The position numbers and the translations under genes were made by a program. A DNA stretch of 42,050 nucleotides from Chitinophagaceae bacterium. GTDB lineage: Bacteria; Bacteroidota; Bacteroidia; Chitinophagales; Chitinophagaceae. The notes beneath the pieces are model-generated. The model was not told the origin of the DNA. It saw nothing but the letters and a program-made list of their open reading frames with translations, and searched no databases. Each line of letters begins with the position of its first letter. Positions within the stretch are counted from its first letter, which is position 1. The DNA is taken from the NCBI GenBank assembly GCA_017744805.1, contig JAGIAP010000004.1, forward strand, positions 1 to 42,050, written 5' to 3'. This document shows positions 15,161 through 21,383 of the stretch, in pieces.

Positions 15161-15306
15161 GTTGCAAAGGGATATGAACAAGGCGCCTGGAAACATAAGC
15201 GAAAAAGCCCAATAGAATTACCCCCCTCATCCTTCCCATCCAAAGCCCAATATTATCCTCCCGCGCTGGTTTGTTTCCCAGCGCCTTGTTCATATCCCTT
15301 TGCAAC
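15161..15306 (-). repeat. Palindromic repeat element, copy B
   Basis: This 146-bp element has the longest intact arms of the four. The first 26 bases from 15161 (GTTGCAAAGGGATATG..) are perfectly complementary to the last 26 ending at 15306, and after two mismatches seven more bases pair (GGAAACA with TGTTTCC). It is inverted relative to copy A. The core holds the same two TATTGGGCTTT copies, seen on the minus strand. Uniquely here, GCGCTGG (15263-15269) can alternatively pair locally with CCAGCGC (15278-15284), so the DNA or RNA could switch between two folds. Confidence 0.92.
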
Positions 15307-15310
15307 CAAC

Positions 15311-15355
15311 AAAAAAATAGCCGGAGTAGTATCCCTACCCCGGCTATCCCAAAAA
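15311..15355 (-). terminator. Bidirectional-looking terminator after the 15366-16421 lipoprotein gene
   Basis: ATAGCCGG (15317-15324) pairs with CCGGCTAT (15340-15347), with an inner GTAG/CTAC pairing. A runs of seven and eight flank it, so on the minus strand it ends in a T run. It lies directly after the stop of the minus-strand lipoprotein gene. Confidence 0.88.
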
Positions 15356-15365
15356 AAATCTATTT

Positions 15366-16421
15366 CTATTGATATTGAATATAGATCGGCTGTGGCTTCA
15401 ACTTCAATACTTCCGCCGGCGTCATGATCCTGCTTCCCTTTTCTCTGAAATCGTTCTTATAGAAAAGTTTGAACCCTGTGAACTGCACTGGTTCAGGGTA
15501 CAGGAAAGAACGGTAAGTGCTGATCTTACGAGCCTGTGCCCCCCACCCGTCCATGTCCATGATGATCTGGGTTTCAGGGCGCAGTTTGATATTCTTATAA
15601 TTCGTCACCATTGGTCTTGTGAACCTATGAACCACCAGCATTTTGGGTGGGATATTATTATCCTTCACCAGTTTGGCGAGGTATTCTGTGGTGAAGTTGA
15701 TATCAGCGGCGTCGAAGGTTCCGATAACGGAGCCGGGTTTCTTTCCTGTTTTCATGGAGAATTCAGGATCGATACCGAGATGTACATGGGGCATTTTCAG
15801 GTATTTCTCCAGGAGGGGAACTTCAGCCTGGAGGTTGCTGAGGCCAACCTGAATATCGATGAATACGAGGGCATTGATCTTTTCTGCCATGGCTAGGATC
15901 TTATCGATCTCTTTGTGAGGCATGCGGGCGCGGTATTTGCCATCGGCACCGGCTGCGCCCTGGGCGGTAACGGCGATATAGTGGAGGGCGGGGATCACTT
16001 CCATGGAAGTATCGGCTGCGTGCCAGTTCTTCACTTCTTCATGGAGTTTGGCGAGCATTTCCTTTTCAGGGAGCTCACCGAGGATGCCCATTTTAGTGGA
16101 ATACAGATTGCCATAGAAGGCGAGTACACGTTTGAAAGGGAGAACGGCTCCGGGAAGCGGGTAATCGGTTTTGACGGGCCATTTACCGGATGAGTCTCCG
16201 TTTGCGTTGTACAGGAGCTTGGCGTCGAAGAGAGCAGTGTCCAAAAATGCGGCGGTTGTGGGTACAGCGGGTGGTTTGGAAGTATCCGTATCGTTCTTGG
16301 TCACCGGGGCTGCCTGCACCTCGGCGGCCACGCCACGGGTACCAGGTTTACAACCATTGAACACGAAAGCTGAGATAAGGGTAACTGCTGCGGCTGCCGG
16401 CAGCCAGGTAGATCTTTTCAT
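15366..16421 (-). CDS. Exported lipoprotein, TIM-barrel-like, function unknown
   Basis: This 351-residue protein has a lipoprotein-type leader (MKRSTWLPAAAAVTLISAFVF, then the lipobox-like FNGC) and a low-complexity linker rich in Ala, Thr and Pro to about residue 60. The rest alternates strands and helices in a pattern suggesting a beta/alpha barrel: VLAFYGNLYS, VIPALHYIAVTAQG, INALVFIDIQVG, VHLGIDPEFSM, KMLVVHRFT and TQIIMDMDGWG. Acidic residues sit at strand ends, as in glycoside hydrolases, but no known family signature was recognised. It is probably anchored in the outer or inner membrane facing the periplasm. Promoter and terminator are its own. Confidence 0.8.
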   Translation of the reverse strand: MKRSTWLPAAAAVTLISAFVFNGCKPGTRGVAAEVQAAPVTKNDTDTSKPPAVPTTAAFLDTALFDAKLLYNANGDSSGKWPVKTDYPLPGAVLPFKRVLAFYGNLYSTKMGILGELPEKEMLAKLHEEVKNWHAADTSMEVIPALHYIAVTAQGAAGADGKYRARMPHKEIDKILAMAEKINALVFIDIQVGLSNLQAEVPLLEKYLKMPHVHLGIDPEFSMKTGKKPGSVIGTFDAADINFTTEYLAKLVKDNNIPPKMLVVHRFTRPMVTNYKNIKLRPETQIIMDMDGWGAQARKISTYRSFLYPEPVQFTGFKLFYKNDFREKGSRIMTPAEVLKLKPQPIYIQYQ

Positions 16422-16527
16422 AAGTTATTGATGTTTTGAAGGCTCGGATCGACGCTGATAATTGTTTAGAGTGATAAAATCAAGTGTGCAAAGATCAGCG
16501 CTAATAATCAAAAAAACGTGCCAGTAT

Positions 16528-16535
16528 CAAAAATA
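16528..16535 (-). promoter_or_regulatory. -7 element upstream of the TIM-barrel-like lipoprotein
   Basis: The minus strand reads TATTTTTG, an exact match to TAnnTTTG, about 107 bases before the ATG at 16421. The sequence around it is AT-rich. A TTG at the usual spacing was not found. Confidence 0.35.
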
Positions 16536-16556
16536 TTTTGCATCTCAATTTTAACT

Positions 16557-16586
16557 TGTGAAGGGAGGCGGATCGGCGTAACTTTA
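16557..16586 (+). promoter_or_regulatory. Probable promoter of the DoxX-family gene
   Basis: TTG at 16557-16559 is followed after 19 bases by TAACTTTA (16579-16586), one mismatch from TAnnTTTG. The gene starts 43 bases later. Confidence 0.35.
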
Positions 16587-16628
16587 TATGGCATAATTCT
16601 TTCAATTGTTCTTTAAAAAATTACTGCC

Positions 16629-17063
16629 ATGGGTACGCTTCAACAAATCCACAACTGGAGCTTAACGCATCACCCGCGCTGGCTGGTAGTCGTTCGGGTG
16701 GCATTGGGATTATGTCTCTTCATCAAAGGGATCTCTTTCATGGTCAATTCCACACAATTGGATCAGCTATTACAGAACAGCAGCCTGGCAGCTTACAATG
16801 ATGCCATTTCCATTTTTGTTACCTGGGCGCATTTGCTGGGTGGGGTGCTGATCATTGTTGGATTGCTCACACGTTGGGCAGTGGCCGTTCAGATCCCCAT
16901 TTTGCTGGGAGCGCTGGTCTTCATTACATCACAACAGGGCATATTTGCGTCAGGCGGGATGTTCCCGCTGACCGTAGTGATCTTCCTGTTGCTGATATTC
17001 TTCCTGGTGGAAGGTGGCGGGCCTATTTCGCTCGACCATTTCTTCAAACACCACCAGGCCTAA
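16629..17063 (+). CDS. DoxX-family membrane protein
   Basis: This is a 144-residue integral membrane protein with four hydrophobic helices. Family-like features are WLVVVRVALGLCLFIKGISF (first helix), FVTWAHLLGGVLIIVGLLTR (second), a short third around IPILLGALVFI and the last helix VVIFLLLIFFLVEGGGPISL. DoxX proteins act in the cytoplasmic membrane, often with redox or sulfur-stress functions, but the role here is unknown. The gene stands alone between two minus-strand genes. Confidence 0.85.
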   Translation: MGTLQQIHNWSLTHHPRWLVVVRVALGLCLFIKGISFMVNSTQLDQLLQNSSLAAYNDAISIFVTWAHLLGGVLIIVGLLTRWAVAVQIPILLGALVFITSQQGIFASGGMFPLTVVIFLLLIFFLVEGGGPISLDHFFKHHQA

Positions 17064-17089
17064 TCTGCAGCTTCCCGGATCTTCCTGGA

Positions 17090-17446
17090 TCATTCTCCCT
17101 CGTACACAACGCCGGAGGTGGGCGTTTCATGTAGTTCCAGCCGCTTCATGGCGGGGATGGAAGGCTTGAGCTGGTCCCAGATCCAAACGGCGATAAGCTC
17201 GCAGGTGGGGTTGGGCAGCCCGGGAATATCATTGAGGCATTTGTGGTCGAGAGTGGCCACAACCGGTTTGATGATCTTTTTCAACACGGCAAAATCCATC
17301 ACCCATCCCAGATGCGGATCGGGCTTGCCTTCGATCCATACACGGAGCCGATAGGTATGGCCATGCATTTCCTTGCATTTATGCCCGTCGGGTACATTGG
17401 GCAGGAAATGGGCAGAATCGAATGTGAACTCTTTGTAGATGAGCAT
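17090..17446 (-). CDS. queD: 6-carboxy-tetrahydropterin synthase (QueD/PTPS family)
   Basis: This 118-residue member of the 6-pyruvoyl-tetrahydropterin synthase family should make 6-carboxy-5,6,7,8-tetrahydropterin in queuosine synthesis. The zinc histidines lie in FDSAHFLPN and in the MHGHTYRLRVWIEG segment. A catalytic Cys sits in the preceding GHKCKEMHGH. LDHKCLND and LHETPTSGVVY supply further active-site residues. The start at 17446 (MLIYKEFTFDSAHF) fits relatives; an upstream ATG would add nine residues. Another queuosine gene, queG, is present 17 kb away. Confidence 0.93.
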   Translation of the reverse strand: MLIYKEFTFDSAHFLPNVPDGHKCKEMHGHTYRLRVWIEGKPDPHLGWVMDFAVLKKIIKPVVATLDHKCLNDIPGLPNPTCELIAVWIWDQLKPSIPAMKRLELHETPTSGVVYEGE

Positions 17447-17470
17447 AGACAGAACGAATAGTATGTAGCG

Positions 17471-17478
17471 CAAAGGTA
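17471..17478 (-). promoter_or_regulatory. -7 element upstream of queD
   Basis: The minus strand reads TACCTTTG, an exact TAnnTTTG match, 24 bases before the queD start at 17446. A TTG at the expected distance was not seen. Confidence 0.4.
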
Positions 17479-17515
17479 CAAAAGATGGCTACCTGTAAAT
17501 CATGATAGTTGTCAG

Positions 17516-17553
17516 TAAAAATCAAAGGGATTGCCGGATGGGCAACCCCTTTG
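17516..17553 (-). terminator. Terminator of the DUF4382 lipoprotein gene
   Basis: CAAAGGGATTGCC (17523-17535) pairs with GGCAACCCCTTTG (17541-17553) apart from one A-C mismatch. On the minus strand the stem leads into an ATTTTTA run. It separates the DUF4382 gene from queD. Confidence 0.75.
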
Positions 17554-17583
17554 CTGATTGACTGAGCTGAGTTCCAAAAATTC

Positions 17584-18468
17584 CTATTTGTGCAATGTGA
17601 TCTTCGGGAGATCGGTCTCTTTTCCTGCCTTTACTTCAATATTGTGGATGGTGGTATCCTGGTAACCATTGGAGGCGTTCACGAAAACTGAATACGTGCC
17701 TTGTTTCAGGCCGCGGGCCCTCCACTCTCCATTATGCCAGGGGATCGCATAAGCCGTGTCTGTAGCATTATAAACGCTGATCACAGGCCATGCATCCTTC
17801 GGTACGATGGTACCTGCTACGGAGCCGGTCGCTTTCACCGTGAAGAGATGGATCACCGGTTTCAGATAGAAAACGCCATCGCGTACGCGGATCACGGAAC
17901 GGGCCACATCGAAATCGAGCCAGAGACGGAAGCGGTCAGGCTGGAATTCATCCCAATCCCCTCCTTTCACGGTGATGATAATGGTGGATGAAGCACCAGG
18001 CCATAGTTTCAGCGGATATTTGGTACTGTCTTTCACCAGGGAATTGTTCTCTCCCAATTCCACTTTGATCAGGCGGATCTTTCCTTTGGGCATGATGCCA
18101 TTGGCCAGCAGGGTATCGGTTCCGTTACGAAGCGAGAGCAGATCGTATACTCCCGGTTTGATATCGAGGGATTGCCAGTTGGTGCAACTGTTCTTTTCAT
18201 CCCAATCATGTCCATGACCGTTACCCTGATCGTCATCGTCATCACCCCTGTTATTTTTTGAGCAGGTGTCTATCAACACTTTTACAGACTTGATGTCTAC
18301 CATAACGTTGTTGAAGAATCCAGGGTCATCGGTGAGATAAAGACTTACTTGCTGGGATCCCGGAGGCAGCGGTTGTTGTTCCGAAGAATCGTTCTTGGAA
18401 CAAGCGTAGAAAACAAGCGTGGTCAATAAGATAACCGCTCCAAAACCATACAGTTTTGACAGTTTCAT
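17584..18468 (-). CDS. DUF4382-domain lipoprotein
   Basis: This 294-residue lipoprotein has a leader MKLSKLYGFGAVILLTTLVF ending at the lipobox Cys (FYAC). The DUF4382 domain (about residues 38-190) begins QVSLYLTDDPGFFNNVMVDI and includes a DLLSLRNGTDTLLANG segment. An acidic/His run (DDDDDQGNGHGHDWD), flanked by two cysteines (CSKNN.. and ..NSCTNW), is inserted in the domain. A C-terminal beta-sandwich like the carboxypeptidase regulatory domain (YSVFVNASNGYQDTTIHNIE) ends the protein. It is attached to the envelope by lipid; the function is unknown. The start at 18468 is set by the lipoprotein leader. A palindrome upstream may be its operator. Confidence 0.86.
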   Translation of the reverse strand: MKLSKLYGFGAVILLTTLVFYACSKNDSSEQQPLPPGSQQVSLYLTDDPGFFNNVMVDIKSVKVLIDTCSKNNRGDDDDDQGNGHGHDWDEKNSCTNWQSLDIKPGVYDLLSLRNGTDTLLANGIMPKGKIRLIKVELGENNSLVKDSTKYPLKLWPGASSTIIITVKGGDWDEFQPDRFRLWLDFDVARSVIRVRDGVFYLKPVIHLFTVKATGSVAGTIVPKDAWPVISVYNATDTAYAIPWHNGEWRARGLKQGTYSVFVNASNGYQDTTIHNIEVKAGKETDLPKITLHK

Positions 18469-18581
18469 ACGTAGTTGTTTTTTATGTAGAATAATGAAGT
18501 TCCAACCATAAAAACCAAATTCTATGCCTGATCCTGTTTTAGTGGAAAACTCACCAGTCGTTAACAAAAAAGTCAAAATCC

Positions 18582-18630
18582 AAATATTAGTCTACTAATT
18601 TGGTGGACTAATATTTTACCACTAATATTG
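18582..18630. promoter_or_regulatory. Palindromic operator-like site between divergent genes
   Basis: AAATATTAGTC (18582-18592) and GACTAATATTT (18606-18616) form a perfect 11-bp inverted repeat with a 13-base spacer. A third half-site, ACTAATATTG, follows at 18621-18630. It lies between the start of the DUF4382 gene and the start of the carboxypeptidase-regulatory-domain gene, 48 bases from the latter. Confidence 0.5.
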
Positions 18631-18663
18631 TGCTGTCATTTATAGGAACATCAATAGATCTGT

Positions 18664-18990
18664 ATGAAACCATTACCCGCATATCAATGGCTGATAGCCG
18701 TTCCGGCATTGATCTTCAGTACTTCTGAGATCTATCCCGGCAAACCGGCCGAGATCAGTGGTCAGATCATCCACAACGAAACAGGCCAGCGCATCGAAAA
18801 TGCGTACATATATATTGTTTCTGGCGAAGAAGAAGGCCTGTCCGACAAGAACGGGCGTTTCACCATCACCACCTGGCAGCAATTGCCCGTAACACTGGTG
18901 ATCGAGCATCCCAGGTACAAGAAGAAACAAGTGCGCACCACCAATGCTTCAGAAAAACAACTGATCAAACTGGAACCGAAGAACCAGTAA
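18664..18990 (+). CDS. Exported carboxypeptidase-regulatory-like domain protein
   Basis: This 108-residue protein is a single CarboxypepD_reg-like beta-sandwich with a short hydrophobic N-terminus (WLIAVPALIFSTSEI) that may be a signal peptide. The domain reads ISGQIIHNETGQRIENAYIY, then GLSDKNGRFTI and LVIEHPRYKKKQ. This is the usual order seen at the front of TonB-dependent receptors, here on its own. A role in surface adhesion or scaffolding is only a guess. The gene is followed after 52 bases by a fatty-acid hydroxylase gene on the same strand. Confidence 0.78.
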   Translation: MKPLPAYQWLIAVPALIFSTSEIYPGKPAEISGQIIHNETGQRIENAYIYIVSGEEEGLSDKNGRFTITTWQQLPVTLVIEHPRYKKKQVRTTNASEKQLIKLEPKNQ

Positions 18991-19042
18991 CCTGAACAGC
19001 CCCAGGATCATTTCCATGCATTAACCAACGACCAGCCATTGT

Positions 19043-20263
19043 ATGAAGTTCAATCTATTGGCATTTGCTGTACCGTTCTTTGTTTTGTTCATGACTATCG
19101 AATTCCTGGTAGCCAGGAAAAAGAAACTGCCTTATTTCAACCTGCATCATTCCGTAGCCAATGTGAGCATCGGTATCGCTGAAAGACTGATGGATGTGTG
19201 GGTGACCGGTGCTTTCTTTTTCTTCTATGATCATATACAAAAGCAGTACGGGCTCTTCGAAATAAGATCAGGGATCCTCACCTGGATATTGTTACTGCTC
19301 TGTACAGATCTCTGCTGGTACTGGTATCACCGGCTGGCGCATGAAGTGAATGTATTCTGGGCCGCGCATGTGGTGCACCACCAGAGCGAGGATTTCAATT
19401 ATACCGTGAGTGCGCGCATCACCGTGTTCCAGGCCTTCATCAGAACAGGGTTCTGGGCCGTACTGCCGCTATTGGGGTTCCCGGCCATGATGATCACCAG
19501 CCTGCTGCTGGTGCATGGGCTCTACCCGTTCTTTATCCATACCCGGCTTATCGGAAAACTGGGCATACTGGAATATATCCTGGTTACACCATCGCATCAC
19601 AGGGTGCATCATGCGAGCAATGAACAATACCTGGATAAGAACTATGGCGATGTATTCATCATATGGGATAAGCTCTTCGGCACTTTTCAGAAAGAAGAAG
19701 ATAATGTGGAGATACAGTACGGGCTTACCAAGCCATTGAACAGTTATAGTTTTCTCTGGCAGCATGTCCATTTCCTGGCAGAGCTCTGGTATGCTGTAAG
19801 AAGAACGGAGGGGCTGTTGAACAAACTGAAACTGGTATTCGGAAAACCAGACCTGGTGGATCCTGCAGCCAGGGAAGAAGTTGAAAAGAAGTTCCGCATC
19901 TTCCATATACAGCAACCGGTTGAATATCGTTTGAACCGGTACGTGGTATGGCAGATCGTACTGAGTATAGCCCTGCTCTTTGTTTTCATTCTCTTTGAAC
20001 ACTACCTGCCGTTGACACAACAAATATTGATATCGTTAGGATTGATATTGACATTGATCAATTGCGGGGCCATCATGGAACAGAAGAAATGGGTGTTCTA
20101 CCTGGAATATCTCCGTTTACTCACGGTCACCATCGGTATCGTCATCGCTTATCCGGCGGGTTGGCTGAGCGTATTATTGCTGATGGCGGCCCTGCTGCTG
20201 ATCAGGTATTCCGAGGCTATCCGTGAATATTATCTCTACTGGGTTTACCAACGCAGGCAATGA
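19043..20263 (+). CDS. Sterol desaturase / fatty acid hydroxylase family protein
   Basis: This 406-residue membrane enzyme of the di-iron hydroxylase superfamily carries three histidine boxes: HRLAHE (about residues 100-105), HVVHH (about 112-116) and HRVHH (about 190-194). The N-terminal half holds several membrane helices and the catalytic core. The C-terminal half adds further hydrophobic helices (VWQIVLSIALLFVFILFEHY, LSVLLLMAALLLI), making it longer than the roughly 250-residue minimal members. It probably introduces a hydroxyl group or double bond into a lipid; the substrate is unknown. A tRNA-like gene begins 18 bases after its stop, so they may be co-transcribed. Confidence 0.9.
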   Translation: MKFNLLAFAVPFFVLFMTIEFLVARKKKLPYFNLHHSVANVSIGIAERLMDVWVTGAFFFFYDHIQKQYGLFEIRSGILTWILLLLCTDLCWYWYHRLAHEVNVFWAAHVVHHQSEDFNYTVSARITVFQAFIRTGFWAVLPLLGFPAMMITSLLLVHGLYPFFIHTRLIGKLGILEYILVTPSHHRVHHASNEQYLDKNYGDVFIIWDKLFGTFQKEEDNVEIQYGLTKPLNSYSFLWQHVHFLAELWYAVRRTEGLLNKLKLVFGKPDLVDPAAREEVEKKFRIFHIQQPVEYRLNRYVVWQIVLSIALLFVFILFEHYLPLTQQILISLGLILTLINCGAIMEQKKWVFYLEYLRLLTVTIGIVIAYPAGWLSVLLLMAALLLIRYSEAIREYYLYWVYQRRQ

Positions 20264-20280
20264 CCCAATCAATGGATACG

Positions 20281-20351
20281 AGTTACGTGGCCGAGAGGCG
20301 AGGCGGAGGTACGCAAGACCTTCTACGGTGGTTCGAATCCACCCGTAACTG
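20281..20351 (+). tRNA. tRNA-Cys-like gene (anticodon GCA), non-canonical
   Basis: A full cloverleaf can be drawn. The acceptor stem is AGTTACG (20281-20287) with CGTAACT (20344-20350). The D arm is GCC/GGC with loop GAGAGGCGA. The anticodon stem is GAGGT/ACCTT with loop ACGCAAG (20311-20317, anticodon GCA at 20313-20315), followed by a 4-base variable loop and the T arm GGTGG-TTCGAAT-CCACC. Position 33 is C instead of the near-universal U, the first pair is A-U, and the discriminator at 20351 is G where cysteine tRNAs use U. CCA is not encoded. It could be a diverged, specialised or decayed tRNA. Confidence 0.65.
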
Positions 20352-20383
20352 CTATTTGCATCGGTTCAATATCATTGAGCCCC

Positions 20384-20407
20384 AGGGCGATGTTTCTACT
20401 TCGCCCT
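20384..20407. other. Hairpin with TGTTTCTAC loop downstream of the tRNA-like gene
   Basis: AGGGCGA (20384-20390) and TCGCCCT (20401-20407) form a perfect 7-bp stem around TGTTTCTACT. No T run follows, so it is not a standard terminator. It resembles the second hairpin at 20483-20508. Confidence 0.5.
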
Positions 20408-20420
20408 CATAAAAAATTGT

Positions 20421-20458
20421 GGCTGCCATAGCCATCTGTATTCAACTCAGTGTTTTTT
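20421..20458 (+). terminator. Weak terminator candidate after the tRNA-like gene
   Basis: TGGCT and AGCCA at about 20420-20434 form a small hairpin, and a run of seven T residues (20452-20458) follows after a further 17 bases. The distance is too large for a typical terminator, so support is low. Confidence 0.2.
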
Positions 20459-20482
20459 TCATATGGCAAGCAATCGTTGATG

Positions 20483-20508
20483 AGAGGCGGTGTTTCCACA
20501 CTGCCTCT
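20483..20508. other. Second hairpin with TGTTTCCAC motif
   Basis: AGAGGC-G-GTGT (20483-20493) pairs with ACAC-T-GCCTCT (20498-20508), including one G-T wobble, around a TTCC loop. The shared TGTTTCyAC motif links it to the hairpin at 20384. It sits in the 355-base gap between the hydroxylase and DUF72 genes. Confidence 0.5.
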
Positions 20509-20618
20509 ATTTCGTCGAATAAGCACGCCAATGAAAGTTTCCGATTATATAGATATGTATCTTTAATAGGTGTTTATGTACAGAAGGGTGGCACAATCTT
20601 TAGAAGAATCCTACGGTT

Positions 20619-21356
20619 ATGGCAACTATAATTCAATGGCGGATCGGCTGTTCCGGCTTTCACTACCGCGAGTGGAAAGATTTGTTCTATCCCCCGGAAA
20701 CACCACAACGCAAATGGTTTGATTACTATTGCACCAGATTCAACACACTGGAACTCAATTACACTTTTTATCGCTTCCCACAGGTAGCACCTCTGGAAAG
20801 CTGGCACGACAAAAGCCCACCCGGTTTCAATTTCTCCATCAAGGCCCCCAGGCTTATCACGCATTTCAAGCAATTCAAGGATGTACGTCCACTGTTGGAC
20901 GATTTCTACAATGTTGCGAAGGAAGGCCTTAAAGATAAGCTGGGTCCCGTTTTGTTCCAGTTTCACCCCAAAACGGTGTACTCGCCCTACCTGCTGGAAG
21001 AGATCTTGTCGCAACTAGACCCGGCAGTGAACAATGTTTTGGAATTCCGGGATATAAGCTGGTGGCGGGAAGATGTGTACCAGGCATTGGCTGCGCAGAA
21101 AGTGGTTTTCTGCGGCATCAGTCATCCGCATCTGCCCAATACACCCATCATCAACGGGCCATTGGCTTATTATCGTTTTCACGGCGTACCGGTACTGTAC
21201 AAAAGTGAATATCCCAACCAGTTCCTGGACGAGGTGAGCGATACCATCCAGGAAGCCGGGCAGGTACGCGAGGCCTACTTGTACCTCAACAATACAGCCA
21301 AGGGGCATGCAATCAAGAACGCATTGTATTTACAGGCAAAACTGATCGATGATTAG
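20619..21356 (+). CDS. DUF72-domain protein
   Basis: This 245-residue protein of the DUF72 (YecE-like) family has a TIM-barrel-type fold. Family features are the start IGCSGFHYREWKDLFYPP, FNTLELNYTFYRFP, NFSIKAPRLITH, LGPVLFQFHP, NVLEFRDISWW and YYRFHG. The C-terminal region (REAYLYLNNTAKGHAIKNAL) matches the usual conserved end with Asn and Gly-His. No enzymatic activity is established for the family. The protein is cytoplasmic, of usual length, and starts at the ATG at 20619. A near-consensus TATCTTTA lies about 60 bases upstream. Confidence 0.92.
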   Translation: MATIIQWRIGCSGFHYREWKDLFYPPETPQRKWFDYYCTRFNTLELNYTFYRFPQVAPLESWHDKSPPGFNFSIKAPRLITHFKQFKDVRPLLDDFYNVAKEGLKDKLGPVLFQFHPKTVYSPYLLEEILSQLDPAVNNVLEFRDISWWREDVYQALAAQKVVFCGISHPHLPNTPIINGPLAYYRFHGVPVLYKSEYPNQFLDEVSDTIQEAGQVREAYLYLNNTAKGHAIKNALYLQAKLIDD

Positions 21357-21383
21357 ATTTCTACGCTAAAACATTCAAGGCTG

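Noticed and set aside
15004-15305. Minus-strand open frames across repeat copy B (FFAYVS-type peptides)
   Set aside because: All four repeat copies give similar short peptides in one frame, which follows from nucleotide conservation of a palindrome. Flanking codons differ and stops fall at random.
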